Source: Pseudomonas graminis
Lineage (GTDB): Bacteria; Pseudomonadota; Gammaproteobacteria; Pseudomonadales; Pseudomonadaceae
Direction of reading: 5' to 3'
NCBI RefSeq assembly: GCF_001705435.1
Contig: NZ_MDEN01000052.1
Location: forward strand, 62,001 to 126,000
DNA length: 64,000 nt
Part shown: in pieces, positions 53,001-62,547 of the stretch
Position numbering within the stretch: position 1 is the stretch's first letter
Layout of the letters: each line of letters opens with the position of its first letter
Position numbers and translations under genes: made by a program
The notes under the pieces: generated by a model
Told to the model about the DNA's origin: nothing
Seen by the model: only the letters and a program-made list of their open reading frames with translations
Databases searched by the model: none

Positions 53001-54367
53001 TGTCGCTGGAAAATTTGTCGTGGACGCTGGACCAGCCCGCCATGAACACGTTGATGGATATACCTGCGCTGGACTCGCTGAGCCTGGCTGGCAGCCGTCT
53101 GGGCGACTTCACCGACACCAGCCGCCTGCGCCTCTCGACCCTGTGGATCAACAACACGGGCCTCACTCAATGGCCGGAATGGACCCATACGCTGGGGCTG
53201 GGCGAGCTGGACATCAGTGACAACCACATTACCGAGGTCGCCGCCGAAGTCATCGAGAACCCGCAGGACCATGGCCGTCATACAGTGATCTACGCCTACA
53301 ACAACCCGTTCACCCACCAGTCGCTCGAGGATTACTGGCGCAACGACACCGGCTACGGTCATCGCTACCAGCTCGACTACGATTTTCCCGAAGACATTCG
53401 CGAGATCCACGTCGAAGGCGCGCCGATGGACACAGAGTCCGAGGTATCGGATGACGAAGGCGAGTCTCATGGCCACCGCGCCGGTGCAAGCGCCGGTGCT
53501 GCCAGACCCTCCGCTCAGGTGTGGTTGCGCCCGGGTGAGGATGTGCTGAATCAGCGGTTGCTGGCGGCGTGGACTCAGGTTGAACACGCCGCCGACGCGC
53601 CTCATCTGCTGGTGCTGTTGCAGCGGCTGAGAGAAACCCCGGATTTCCGCCAGTTCCACGCCGAGCTTGCCAGTGAGGTGCTCACCGTTCTGGAAACGGC
53701 CGCGCAGGATGCGGTGTTGCGCGGGCAGATCGAGGTCATGGCCAACGACCGTCTGTTTGGCGCCAACCAGACCTGTCAGGACGGGGCACGGCTGATCTTC
53801 AGTGATATTCAAGTGGCGGTATACAGCCATGGATCGCTGCGGGATGTCGCAGAAAGTCAGCGCACGGACGCGTTGCTGGGGGTGATTCGTCAGCTCTTTC
53901 GCCTCAACGAAGTGCAGGCGATCGCGGATGCGGAGATTGCCCGGCGCGAAAGTCTGGGGATGGCGCTGGATCATGCCGAGGTGCGACTGGCGTACCGGGT
54001 CGGACTGGCGGACGACCTCGGGCTGCCCGGTCAGCCTTACCGGATGGTCTGGGCGCGCCTGGCAGCGGTTGACCGTGGTGCGTTGCTGGAGGCTCGGGGT
54101 CGTGTGCTGGAAGCAGAGCGTGGCCCGGCTTTTCTGCAGTTTGCCGTCGACAATCAACAGTGGAACGCGCGACTGCGATCCGGCCACGAGTCAGCCCTCG
54201 CGTCGGCCACCGCGTCAGTGCGCGCGCGCATGGCAGCGCTGGAAGAACATCCGCCAGCTGATCCCGACGAGTACCACCGACAAGGTCTGGCACTCATCGC
54301 CGAGCGCGATGGGGCTGAAGCACTGATGCTCAGGCAGTTGACGGATCTGTACCGCGCGGGCTGGTAA
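50069..54367 (+). CDS. Large LRR and NEL-type E3 ubiquitin ligase effector-like protein
   Basis: This 1432-residue protein has no signal peptide. Its N-terminal two thirds match the dermonecrotic-toxin-type region common in Pseudomonas, including a hydrophobic stretch near 410-490 (LNVAALFVPGLGEVMMVVAG, AFIGALGAAGAATGA). Leucine-rich repeats span about 930-1090. The C-terminal part (about 1150-1432) resembles the NEL E3 ligase domain of IpaH/SspH effectors, with candidate catalytic Cys 1236 in NQTCQDGARL (CxD pattern). ATG at 50069 follows AAGGA. No hrp-box promoter was seen upstream, so a secretion route is not shown. Confidence 0.85.
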   Translation: MNTASLALTASFIRNTLPQWFIQATPAMRDALRRDMTFAQAAREHLNQVLLRIQDLPSFARPLLTQALDTEFGPGLDVDRDHFFHARFQRDWLTGRASPQGSSTRPLLAAALQNFEEVEATDADRESTSAIIGGASDAPAGTENVHPLGVSPGRFIELCRRLDLGGQYQRHLHHVLHPVARPDVPDSLDSDDIKARMIEHARLALRVDSHIARLKGAIDEAQYQMLLQVNAYGPADQVSSLQLLGCRLRDALVFKAAGQTRCVVYLPGEPDGAIQSHASLEDFTQALRTKLRSEVYQRYFDRFIPQRSKSAFFKRLHERLAPHVLHSVARGKGFHRQLISVSEVDQTAFLDLEAIEVGGALGDVFYLYQMLRLKDDARVLAVPTDDEDQKTREQRLAEWLDYGMDALNVAALFVPGLGEVMMVVAGAQLLDETFEGIEAWRHGDMDEALDHLGSVAQNLAFIGALGAAGAATGAMAAESAGSQPPSFIKRSLPARDAAGRLRLTDVGTALRRLHPELADIDEPSVSRIMAVSGVDEECLAALHISQQPAPAALIDTAKRFRLSQQAADSAQALDAAYLASEQSNDPLIALLRRDFPSLTLASSQALIAEAGAEQRLAMLEARRIPLEMAGKVRGHLRQTRMSRALEGFFLTPSTANDDLQRLTLRSLATFPGWPADVRIEIRSGDATGALLDSIGAENATRQRVLIKGEKGFQVEAAEASGGKGSLFSALLRALPESSRQAMGLNDPQTGVRAFKRRVFNWVRSQPKWAAEQLGQWTLPTEFRPPQRLLDGRIGYPLSGRGLPVAEGAIQQQLLQAMTHLYPESVELADQLRAMARRGRSLEQLLAATHARAAAYDPLHMSLIAWAEADDISVLLNDGERLARRRVANVLGRAWRYSHGDAPRGSRWLTLEHLVIPELPPLHSFYSDITQIELNNVQFDTSGANAFLANFPNVTHLNVRGSLAALPDGLSQLQSLQHLSLENLSWTLDQPAMNTLMDIPALDSLSLAGSRLGDFTDTSRLRLSTLWINNTGLTQWPEWTHTLGLGELDISDNHITEVAAEVIENPQDHGRHTVIYAYNNPFTHQSLEDYWRNDTGYGHRYQLDYDFPEDIREIHVEGAPMDTESEVSDDEGESHGHRAGASAGAARPSAQVWLRPGEDVLNQRLLAAWTQVEHAADAPHLLVLLQRLRETPDFRQFHAELASEVLTVLETAAQDAVLRGQIEVMANDRLFGANQTCQDGARLIFSDIQVAVYSHGSLRDVAESQRTDALLGVIRQLFRLNEVQAIADAEIARRESLGMALDHAEVRLAYRVGLADDLGLPGQPYRMVWARLAAVDRGALLEARGRVLEAERGPAFLQFAVDNQQWNARLRSGHESALASATASVRARMAALEEHPPADPDEYHRQGLALIAERDGAEALMLRQLTDLYRAGW

Positions 54368-54376
54368 TTGGCTGAA

Positions 54377-54403
54377 CGAGGTGGCGCCGCCGCGGTGCCG
54401 CCT
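54377..54403 (+). terminator. Hairpin after the effector gene
   Basis: GAGGTGGC and GCCGCCTC can pair (one G-U) about 10 nt after the stop. The T-tail is weak. Confidence 0.4.
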
Positions 54404-54524
54404 CGCTTCTCCTGCAACCGAATGTTTCCCGCTGCAGTGATCCATCGCAGCGGTTGGCGGTCATAACCTGCATCGGCGCTGCCTGCCGCCTGCTAGTCTT
54501 GACCGATCCTGAAGGGAGCCTTGA

Positions 54525-56027
54525 ATGTTCGAATCCGCTGAAATCGGCCACACCATCGACGACGAAACCTACGACGCTGAAGTCCCGGCCCTGCGCGAAG
54601 CGCTGCTGGAGGCTCAGTACGAACTGCATGAGCAAGGCAAGCGCCAGATCATCGTATTGATCAATGGCATCGAAGGCGCCGGCAAGGGCGAGACCGTCAA
54701 GTTGCTCAACGACTGGATGGACCCGCGCTACATCGAAGTGCGCACCTTCGATCAACAAACTGATGAAGAACTGGCCCATCCACCGGTCTGGCGCTACTGG
54801 CGCCAGTTGCCGCCGAAGGGCCGGATCGGCGTGTTTTTCGGGAACTGGTACAGCCAGATGATCCAGGGCCGGGTGCACAAGCAGTTCAAGGACCCGGTGT
54901 TGGATCAGGCCATCAACGGCGCCGAGCGACTGGAAAAGATGCTGGTCGACGAAGGCGCTGTGATTTTCAAATTCTGGTTTCATCTGTCCAAGCGGCAGAT
55001 GAAGCTGCGCCTTAAAACCCTCAAGGATGACCCGCTGCACAGTTGGCGCATCAGCCCGCTGGACTGGCAGCAATCGAAGACTTACGACCGCTTTGTGCGT
55101 TTTGGCGAGCGCGTGCTGCGCCGAACCAGTCGCGACTATGCGCCTTGGCACGTCATCGAAGGCGTCGACCCGAACTACCGCAGCTTGACCGTCGGCCGGT
55201 TGCTGCTCGAAGGTTTGCAAAACGCCCTGAAGACGCCTGAAGGGGCAACCCATCTTGTCGGACTCGGCCCTTTGCCCAACAACAGCAATGAGCTGAGCCT
55301 GCTCGACAACCTCGACATGACTCTGGCGCTGGAAAAAGACGATTACGACGAGCAACTGATCACCGAGCAGGCGCGGCTTTCGGGGCTCATGCGCGACAAA
55401 CGCATGCGCCGTCACTCATTGGTGGCGGTGTTCGAGGGCAACGATGCAGCGGGCAAGGGCGGTGCTATCAAACGTGTCGCCGGCGCGCTCGATCCAAGGC
55501 AGTACCACATCGTGCCGATCGCCGCGCCCAGTCAGGATGAACTGGCTCAGCCTTATCTGTGGCGGTTCTGGCGCCAGATTCCGGCGCGGGGAAAATTCAC
55601 CGTGTTCGATCGATCATGGTACGGACGGGTGCTGGTCGAGCGGGTCGAAGGCTTCTGCTCCGAGGCTGACTGGTTAAGGGCCTACAGCGAGATCAACGAC
55701 TTCGAAGAGCAGCTCACCGACTTCGGGGTTGTGGTGGTGAAGTTCTGGCTGGCGATCGACGACAAAACCCAACTGGAGCGTTTTCAGGCGAGGGAGAAGG
55801 TGCCGTTCAAACGCCACAAAATCACCGAGGATGACTGGCGTAACCGCAGCAAGTGGCCGCTGTATCGCGAGGCAGTGAGTGACATGGTGGATCGCACCAG
55901 CACTGAAATCGCGCCGTGGACGCTGGTCGAGGCCAACGACAAACGCTGGGCGCGGGTCAAGGTACTGCGCACGATCAACGAAGCGATCGAGGCGGCATTC
56001 AAGAAGAGTGACAAGAAACACAAGTAG
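54525..56027 (+). CDS. pap: Polyphosphate:AMP phosphotransferase (tandem PPK2)
   Basis: This 500-residue protein has two PPK2 domains. The first (about 35-250) has the Walker A NGIEGAGKGETVKLL; the second (about 285-490) has EGNDAAGKGGAIKRV and the lid-type RSWYGRVLVERVEGF. Fused two-domain enzymes of this length phosphorylate AMP to ADP with polyphosphate (PA3455-like). GGGAG precedes the ATG. Confidence 0.95.
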   Translation: MFESAEIGHTIDDETYDAEVPALREALLEAQYELHEQGKRQIIVLINGIEGAGKGETVKLLNDWMDPRYIEVRTFDQQTDEELAHPPVWRYWRQLPPKGRIGVFFGNWYSQMIQGRVHKQFKDPVLDQAINGAERLEKMLVDEGAVIFKFWFHLSKRQMKLRLKTLKDDPLHSWRISPLDWQQSKTYDRFVRFGERVLRRTSRDYAPWHVIEGVDPNYRSLTVGRLLLEGLQNALKTPEGATHLVGLGPLPNNSNELSLLDNLDMTLALEKDDYDEQLITEQARLSGLMRDKRMRRHSLVAVFEGNDAAGKGGAIKRVAGALDPRQYHIVPIAAPSQDELAQPYLWRFWRQIPARGKFTVFDRSWYGRVLVERVEGFCSEADWLRAYSEINDFEEQLTDFGVVVVKFWLAIDDKTQLERFQAREKVPFKRHKITEDDWRNRSKWPLYREAVSDMVDRTSTEIAPWTLVEANDKRWARVKVLRTINEAIEAAFKKSDKKHK

Positions 56028-56040
56028 CGGGGAAGGGGGC

Positions 56041-56067
56041 GTACGAGCCGGCGTCGGCTCGTACGTT
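56041..56067. terminator. Shared terminator between pap and the YecA gene
   Basis: GTACGAGCCG/CGGCTCGTAC form a perfect 10-bp stem with a 4-nt loop between two convergent genes; a short GTTTCT follows on the plus strand. Confidence 0.75.
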
Positions 56068-56102
56068 TCTCCTGCGCTAACGCCGAGACTTGATGGTCGG
56101 GC

Positions 56103-56690
56103 TTAGTGATGGCGCGGCTTGAGGATAGCCGGCTTTTCATCCGGGGCTTGCAGCAGCAGGTACAGCGCGGTCAGCGCTTCCGGGATCTGCACGATCATGT
56201 CGTCCATCAGGTTGGCGTCAGCGGCGATGTCGGCGAACTCTGGCTGTTCATCGAACAGACCGGAACCGACCATGATCGGCAGCAGCATCTCGCTGACTTC
56301 CTCTTCGTCGTTCTCGAACCAGGCCGACTCGCGCAGGAACACGCCTTCCATAAAACCGATGCACCAGCCACGCAGCTCGGAGTCATCGGGGTCATCGCCC
56401 AGGTCCAGATCGCACGGCAATTCGAACTCCTCGTCCGATGCCAGCTGGCGAGCGATGTGCGCCTTGAGCTGGATCAGGGTGGATTCGATTTCCTCGTGTT
56501 GCGACTCGTCGGCGTAGTGCGGAGGCTCGGCGAACAGTGCGTCGATCCACTCGCGATCAGGAACGGTTTCGGCGCAAATGGACAGCGCGGTGAGATAGCC
56601 GTGGGCGGCTACGTAGTCCAGCGCTTCGTCATGCAGCTCATCGGCATCGAGGAAGGCTTGCAGGCGGTGTAATTGCTCAGCGAAGGACAT
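56103..56690 (-). CDS. YecA/UPF0149-family protein
   Basis: This is a 195-residue acidic, helical protein: MSFAEQLHRLQAFLDADELHD-type start, then LPCDLDLGDDPDDSELRGWC and WCIGFMEGVFLRE, typical of YecA-like proteins. The C-terminal zinc-binding SEC-C motif of longer members is absent. The start was set at MSFAEQ because the upstream frame crosses the recQ promoter. Role is unknown. Confidence 0.85.
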   Translation of the reverse strand: MSFAEQLHRLQAFLDADELHDEALDYVAAHGYLTALSICAETVPDREWIDALFAEPPHYADESQHEEIESTLIQLKAHIARQLASDEEFELPCDLDLGDDPDDSELRGWCIGFMEGVFLRESAWFENDEEEVSEMLLPIMVGSGLFDEQPEFADIAADANLMDDMIVQIPEALTALYLLLQAPDEKPAILKPRHH

Positions 56691-56900
56691 TGACAGACTA
56701 CCTTGGGAATAAACGATGCTGAATTCTAGGCCCTGAGGGCGCCCGGCGCCAGCGGCGAGGCCACTGGAATCGGTATTCCGGTAAATTTCGACCGCCGGTG
56801 TCACCGCGGTCCAATCTGTCGGAGCGCTCCGGTATACTGCCGCGCTTTGCGATTTCCACAGCGATTCTCGACCGCTGTTGCGGCACCATCCGGGGTATTT

Positions 56901-59027
56901 ATGCTCGACCAGGCTCAACGCGTACTTAAAGACATCTTCGGCTACGACAGCTTCCGTGGTCGCCAGGGTGCCATTATCGAGCGCGTGGCCAGTGGCGGTG
57001 ATGCACTGGTGCTGATGCCCACCGGCGGCGGCAAATCCCTGTGTTTCCAGGTGCCGGGCCTGTTGCGCGACGGCCTTGCGGTCGTGGTTTCGCCGCTCAT
57101 CGCGCTGATGGACGATCAGGTGGCAACGCTGGAAGAACTCGGTGTTTCAGCCGCCGCGTTGAACTCCACGCTCAGCGCCGAGCAGCAGCGCGACCTCGCT
57201 AACCGCATTCGTCTGGGCGAAATCAAGATGCTGTATCTGGCACCGGAACGTCTGGTCCAGCCGCGCATGCTGTCGTTTCTGCAAAACCTCAAGATCGCCC
57301 TGTTCGCCATCGACGAAGCCCACTGTGTGTCGCAATGGGGTCATGATTTCCGTCCTGAATACCTGCAGCTGGGCCAACTGGCCGAGCTGTTTCCGGACGT
57401 GCCGCGTATCGCACTGACCGCCACGGCCGACAAGCGCACCCGTGAAGAGATCGTCGAGCGTCTGCACCTGCAGAACGCCGAGCGCTTTTTGTCGAGCTTC
57501 GACCGCCCGAATATTTTTTACCGCATCGTGCCCAAGGAACAGCCACGCAAGCAGTTGCTGGCATTTCTGTCCGAGCGGCGCAGCGACGCCGGCATCGTGT
57601 ATTGCCTGTCGCGCAAGAAGGTCGAAGAGACCGCGGCGTTCCTCAGCGACAACGGTTACCCGGCCCTGCCGTACCACGCCGGCTTGCCCATCGAGACCCG
57701 CTCCGGCAATCAACGGCGCTTCCTTAATGAGGAAGGCCTGATCATGGTCGCCACCATCGCGTTCGGCATGGGCATCGACAAGCCCAACGTGCGCTTCGTG
57801 GCGCACATGGATCTCCCCAAATCGCTGGAAGCCTATTACCAGGAGACTGGCCGGGCAGGGCGGGACGGTCTGCCGGCCGATGCGTGGATGGCATACGGTC
57901 TGCAAGACGTTTTAATGCTCAAGCAGATGCTGCAGAACTCCGAAGGCGACGAGCGTCACAAGCGCGTCGAGCAGCACAAGCTCGACGCCATGCTGGCGCT
58001 GTGTGAAGAAACCCGCTGCCGGCGTCAGTCGCTGCTCGCCTACTTCGACGAAATCATGCCCAACCCTTGCGGGCACTGTGACAACTGCGTCGACGGCGTG
58101 CAGACCTGGGACGCCACCGAACCCGCGAGACAGGCGCTTTCAGCGATCTATCGAACCGGCCAGCGCTACGGCGTCGGCCATCTGGTCGACGTGTTGCTGG
58201 GCAAGGAAAACGACAAGGTTCAAAGCTTCGGTCATCAGAAGCTGGCGGTGTTCGGTGTCGGCAAGAGCCGCAGCGAAGGCGAATGGCGTTCATTGTTCCG
58301 ACAGCTGGTGGCGCGTGGTCTGGCCGACATCGATCTGGAAGGCTACGGCGGTCTGCGCCTGAGTGACAGCTGCCGACCGCTGCTGCGTGGTGAAGTCACC
58401 TTGCAGCTGCGCCGTGACCTGAAGCCGCAGACCACCGCGAAAGCCTCCGGCAGCCCGGCGAGTCAGCTGGTGCGCGGCGAAGAGCGCGAACAGTGGGAAG
58501 CGCTGCGTGCATTGCGGCGCAAGCTGGCCGAAGAACATGGCGTGCCGCCTTACGTCATCTTTCCGGATTCGACCCTGCTGGAAATGCTCCGCAGCCAGCC
58601 GGGGACCATGGCCGAAATGGGCCGGGTCAGCGGTGTGGGCGCTCGCAAGCTGGAGCGTTACGGCGAGGCGTTCCTCGAAGTGCTCGGCGGTGCAGCACCG
58701 GCGCCGCGTGTCGTCACCGATGTACGGCACGAACTCATCAGCCTCGCCCGCGCCGGTATGACGCCGATGCAAATCGCCGGGCAACTTCAGTGCTCGGAGA
58801 AGAACGTCTACACGATGCTCGCCGAGGCGATTGGCAAACAGCAGCTTTCCCTGGATCAGGCGCTGGATTTGCCCGAGGACCTGATGACCGAGATTCAGGA
58901 TGCGTTTCTCGACGGCGAAGGCGAGCTGCCCCCTGTTGCCGCTATTGCCGAACTGTTTACCGGGCGCGTACCCGAGGGCGTGCTGTATTGTGTGCGGGCG
59001 GCGTTGCAGTCGGAGTTTGAGGTCTGA
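56901..59027 (+). CDS. recQ: ATP-dependent DNA helicase RecQ
   Basis: This is a 708-residue helicase. Motif I is [12 protein letters not shown], motif II is [17 protein letters not shown], motif V is [13 protein letters not shown], and motif VI is [10 protein letters not shown]. Zinc-binding Cys residues are in CEETRCRRQ and [15 protein letters not shown] and HRDC domains follow (about 400-600), with an extra C-terminal helix-turn-helix-like part ([20 protein letters not shown]). Confidence 0.96.
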   Translation: MLDQAQRVLKDIFGYDSFRGRQGAIIERVASGGDALVLMPTGGGKSLCFQVPGLLRDGLAVVVSPLIALMDDQVATLEELGVSAAALNSTLSAEQQRDLANRIRLGEIKMLYLAPERLVQPRMLSFLQNLKIALFAIDEAHCVSQWGHDFRPEYLQLGQLAELFPDVPRIALTATADKRTREEIVERLHLQNAERFLSSFDRPNIFYRIVPKEQPRKQLLAFLSERRSDAGIVYCLSRKKVEETAAFLSDNGYPALPYHAGLPIETRSGNQRRFLNEEGLIMVATIAFGMGIDKPNVRFVAHMDLPKSLEAYYQETGRAGRDGLPADAWMAYGLQDVLMLKQMLQNSEGDERHKRVEQHKLDAMLALCEETRCRRQSLLAYFDEIMPNPCGHCDNCVDGVQTWDATEPARQALSAIYRTGQRYGVGHLVDVLLGKENDKVQSFGHQKLAVFGVGKSRSEGEWRSLFRQLVARGLADIDLEGYGGLRLSDSCRPLLRGEVTLQLRRDLKPQTTAKASGSPASQLVRGEEREQWEALRALRRKLAEEHGVPPYVIFPDSTLLEMLRSQPGTMAEMGRVSGVGARKLERYGEAFLEVLGGAAPAPRVVTDVRHELISLARAGMTPMQIAGQLQCSEKNVYTMLAEAIGKQQLSLDQALDLPEDLMTEIQDAFLDGEGELPPVAAIAELFTGRVPEGVLYCVRAALQSEFEV

Positions 59028-59209
59028 CCCGTCGCAACCTCGGCAGGCAGCACACTCAAATAATCCCAAGCAACCCGAAGGCCTACCCGCCGCATCCCGG
59101 CACCTCCTCGCCGCTGCGACGAATCACCACGCCCGGGCGCTTGCCTCATCACTGTCTCCATGGTTAGCTGCCTATTAATTAGGATTCGCCTTTAACCATC
59201 GAGTTACCT

Positions 59210-59644
59210 ATGCCGTTAACCGAAGAACATCGCTTTGGCATGCAACTGGCCCATATGTCCCGGGGCTGGCGCGCGGAGCTGGATCGCCGGCTGGCTGATC
59301 TGGGATTGTCCCAGGCGCGCTGGCTGGTGTTACTGCATCTGGCTCGTTTCAAAACGCCACCCACCCAGCGTGAACTCGCCCAGAGCGTGGGCGTTGAAGG
59401 CCCGACCCTGGCCCGGCTGCTGGACAGCCTGGAGAATCAGGGACTGGTGCTTCGGCAGGCGGTGCTCGAAGATCGTCGGGCGAAAAAGATCGTCCTCTGT
59501 GACACCGCGCGTCCGCTGATCGAGAAAATCGAAACCATCGCCACCGCCTTGCGCCACGAGTTGTTTGCCGGCATCGACGAAGAAGAATTGCTCATGTGCA
59601 TGCGCGTTCATTCGAAAATCCTCGCCAATCTCGAAAAATCCTGA
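59210..59644 (+). CDS. MarR/SlyA-family transcriptional regulator
   Basis: This is a 144-residue winged-helix regulator. The recognition region is TQRELAQSVGVEGPTLARLL and the wing is VLRQAVLEDRRAKKIVL. It resembles PA3341 of P. aeruginosa by position next to a FimV-like gene. No operator could be assigned. Confidence 0.9.
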   Translation: MPLTEEHRFGMQLAHMSRGWRAELDRRLADLGLSQARWLVLLHLARFKTPPTQRELAQSVGVEGPTLARLLDSLENQGLVLRQAVLEDRRAKKIVLCDTARPLIEKIETIATALRHELFAGIDEEELLMCMRVHSKILANLEKS

Positions 59645-59787
59645 AAACCGCGCGAACGCCTGCGACAAATACATTGATGCGGGCGAAACATCCTGTTCTA
59701 TTTGCACCCATACTGATGCTGCCCGGATGACGTGTCCGGGCATACCGAATGTGCAGGGAAGCCTGCCTCGTCTTCAAAAGGGTTCGC

Positions 59788-62127
59788 ATGCTGAAGAGTT
59801 TTCAGGCCGGTAGTCGTCGTGAAGGGGGTGCGCCTCTTCGCGTTCAGTCGGGTCTTCGTTCGGGTTTGCTCGCCATCGGGCTCGCCTCGGCCGCGTTGCT
59901 GCACAGCTCCGTGGCGGCTGCGCTGGGTCTGGGCGAAATCAGCCTGCATTCTGCGTTGGGGCAACCCTTTAACGCCGATGTCGAATTGATTGAAGCGGGT
60001 GGGATGAGTCCCGATGAAATCGTCGTCGGGCTCGCGCCGCCCGAAGCCTTTGCCAAGGCTGGCGTGGAGCGCGTGTTCTTTCTCAACGACCTGCGTTTCA
60101 CTCCGGTGATCCGTGGCAACCGCAGCGTGATTCACATCGAATCCCACAAGGCGGTCACCGAGCCGTATCTGAATTTCCTCGTCAGGCTGGTACGGCCGAA
60201 CGGCGACCAGCTGCATGAATACACCGTGCTGCTTGATCCGCCGACATCGCCGACCGGGCTCGCCGCGACGCGCAGCCGTACTCAATCGCCAGCGGCCCGC
60301 GCGACAAATGATGATTCGCGTCTGCCGGTCGCGCCGCCCCAGGCTCGACAGGGCAAGCACTACACGGTCGTGTCCGGCGACACGCTGGCGGGTATTGCCC
60401 GGCAGGTACAGGCGCCGGGCAGCAAGACCTCTTCTGCCGAGTTGATAAAAGGCGTGGTGGCGCTCAATCCGCAAGCGTTTCCCAATGGTGAGCGCAGCCA
60501 GTTGAAGGTCGGTCAGAGCCTGTTGCTGCCGGACAACGCCGTTGAACCGAAGACCGCCAATGGGTCTGCTGCAGGCAGCGCCACCTCGGCCGCAGCCTCC
60601 GCCCCGACGCCTGCCTCGGCGAAGCAGAACGCCAGCGATCAGTTGTCGGCGGCGGCGCTGGAAAACCAGCAGTTGAACAACACGCTGGACGACCTCAAGC
60701 AGCAAGTCCAGACGTCCACCGTCGAAGAGGCCGACAAGGACAAGCAGATCATCGAACTGCAGACCCAACTCGCCGAACTCAAGGCCCAATCGGCCAAGCC
60801 TGTGGCGGCGCCAGTTGCTCCCGCCCCCTCGACGGTGGCGACGACTCCAGCTGACACGACGGCGGCAACGCCGGCTGCACCCGCTCCGGTAGCCACTCCC
60901 GTACAAGCGCCGGTGCCGGTTGCCGCCGAGGATGACTTCCCCTGGACGTCGGTTCTGGCAGCGCTGTTGGTGATATTGCTGCTCCTCGCGCTGGCCTGGT
61001 CTGTGCGCCGCAACCGGATCAAAAATCAGCTGGCCCTCGAGCCTGTGCCGGCGGAACCGGTGGTCAGGTCTGCGGCCACGGTCACCCCGGTCTTCGAAGT
61101 GCCGGCGGTCACCCCGGCGCGTCCGGCTTCGTCAGCACCTGCCGGCCAACGTCTGGCCGGTGCCGCCACTGACGCCCTGGATGGCGCGAGCATTTACATC
61201 GCCTACGGTCGCTTCGCCGAAGCACTGGCCATCCTGCGTGATGCGTTGGGCAAACAGCCCGAGCGCACCGATGTTCGCCTGCGCATTCTCGAACTGCTCG
61301 GCGAGCAGGGCGACATCGATGCGTATGACGAAGAAGAACGCGTGCTCCTGAGTCAGGGCGTCGACGCGCAGAAGCTTCAGGATATTCGCAATCGTTACCC
61401 GAAACTGAAGCCCGAGCCCGTGGTGCCCGCAGCGCCGTCCGCGCCAGTCGCGTCGCCAGCCATGACCTCGGCCGCAGCCTCCGCCGCGGCCCTGGGTGCT
61501 GCCGCGGTGCTGGCCAGCCAAACAGCTTCGGCCAGTCAGGCATCAGAAGAACCGCCGGCGCTCAGCCTGACGGAACCCACCCAGTTGGACGAAAATGCGG
61601 CCGCATCACTGAACCCGGTCGACCCTGCCGACGATTTCCAGCTCAACCTCGACGACCTCTCCATGGACGCCGACTGGGATCTGGTTGATCCGTTCGACAG
61701 CACGCCCGCCCCGCGCAAGCCCGCGCCTGTACTCGAAGCCGAACCTGAACTGGACACTTCGTTCTCGTCCGACCTCACGCAGCTGCCCGAGGTGTTCGAG
61801 ATGCCCGAAGAGCAGTTCCTCAGCGACTTCGCCGAAGAGGAAACGCCGCCGGAAATGGACGTTCAGTTCGAGGCCGGTCCGGCAGTCATTGTGCAGAGCA
61901 ACAGCGATCTGCTGGACGACGCTTTTCTCGACAGTTTCATGATCGAGGAGGGCGGCTTCGATCTGCTGAGTCTGGACGAAGAGCCGCTGAGCAAGATCAA
62001 TGAGGCGCAGGTGCTGATCGATGAAGGCAATGTCGACGAGGCCCGTCGGCTGTTGCAGGAAGTGATCGACGGCTCCGACGACGGCCCGCAGCAAACCGCC
62101 CGTGATTTGCTGGCAGGGTTGGGCTGA
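59788..62127 (+). CDS. FimV/HubP-like polar landmark protein with LysM domain
   Basis: This 779-residue inner-membrane protein has a leader (about 20-45, ending AAA), a FimV N-terminal domain (LGLGEISLHSALGQPFNADV), a LysM domain (about 185-250, YTVVSGDTLAGIARQV), a coiled coil (near 290-350), an Ala/Pro-rich linker and a membrane segment (WTSVLAALLVILLLLALAW). A long acidic cytoplasmic region follows, ending in a TPR-like FimV C-terminus (VLIDEGNVDEARRLLQEVI). It is shorter than classical FimV (about 900) and resembles PA3340. It may organise polar structures such as pili. Confidence 0.9.
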   Translation: MLKSFQAGSRREGGAPLRVQSGLRSGLLAIGLASAALLHSSVAAALGLGEISLHSALGQPFNADVELIEAGGMSPDEIVVGLAPPEAFAKAGVERVFFLNDLRFTPVIRGNRSVIHIESHKAVTEPYLNFLVRLVRPNGDQLHEYTVLLDPPTSPTGLAATRSRTQSPAARATNDDSRLPVAPPQARQGKHYTVVSGDTLAGIARQVQAPGSKTSSAELIKGVVALNPQAFPNGERSQLKVGQSLLLPDNAVEPKTANGSAAGSATSAAASAPTPASAKQNASDQLSAAALENQQLNNTLDDLKQQVQTSTVEEADKDKQIIELQTQLAELKAQSAKPVAAPVAPAPSTVATTPADTTAATPAAPAPVATPVQAPVPVAAEDDFPWTSVLAALLVILLLLALAWSVRRNRIKNQLALEPVPAEPVVRSAATVTPVFEVPAVTPARPASSAPAGQRLAGAATDALDGASIYIAYGRFAEALAILRDALGKQPERTDVRLRILELLGEQGDIDAYDEEERVLLSQGVDAQKLQDIRNRYPKLKPEPVVPAAPSAPVASPAMTSAAASAAALGAAAVLASQTASASQASEEPPALSLTEPTQLDENAAASLNPVDPADDFQLNLDDLSMDADWDLVDPFDSTPAPRKPAPVLEAEPELDTSFSSDLTQLPEVFEMPEEQFLSDFAEEETPPEMDVQFEAGPAVIVQSNSDLLDDAFLDSFMIEEGGFDLLSLDEEPLSKINEAQVLIDEGNVDEARRLLQEVIDGSDDGPQQTARDLLAGLG

Positions 62128-62130
62128 CCG

Positions 62131-62427
62131 ATGTCTGCCAAGCCTGAAATCACCATCACCTACTGCACACAGTGCCAATGGCTGTTGCGCGCCGCCTGGC
62201 TGGCTCAGGAATTGTTGAGCACCTTCACCGATGATCTCGGCAAAGTGTCGTTGATCCCTGGCACCGGCGGTGTATTTCGCATCACCTGCGACGACGTGCA
62301 GATCTGGGAGCGCAAGGCCGACGGCGGGTTTCCCGAGGCCAAGGTGCTCAAGCAGCGCGTGCGTGACCAGATCGATCCGGCCCGGGACCTGGGGCACAAC
62401 GATCGTCACGCCGGCCTGGATACCTGA
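62131..62427 (+). CDS. SelT/SelW/SelH (Rdx) family redox protein
   Basis: This 98-residue thioredoxin-like protein has the CxxC motif in YCTQCQWLLRA. GTGGVFRI and IWERKADGGFPEAKVLKQ are typical of bacterial Rdx proteins. The usual selenocysteine is replaced by Cys. It starts 3 nt after the FimV-like stop. Confidence 0.9.
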   Translation: MSAKPEITITYCTQCQWLLRAAWLAQELLSTFTDDLGKVSLIPGTGGVFRITCDDVQIWERKADGGFPEAKVLKQRVRDQIDPARDLGHNDRHAGLDT

Positions 62428-62547
62428 GCGCGCATCGGGTCTGGGAAATTGTTAATCGATATGTCGTGTCATCAAAGCTAAACACCGCCGTCATGTTCAT
62501 ATCACCGACCACGTCCACGCTTGGGAAAACCAAAGTGGAGGTGGTCC

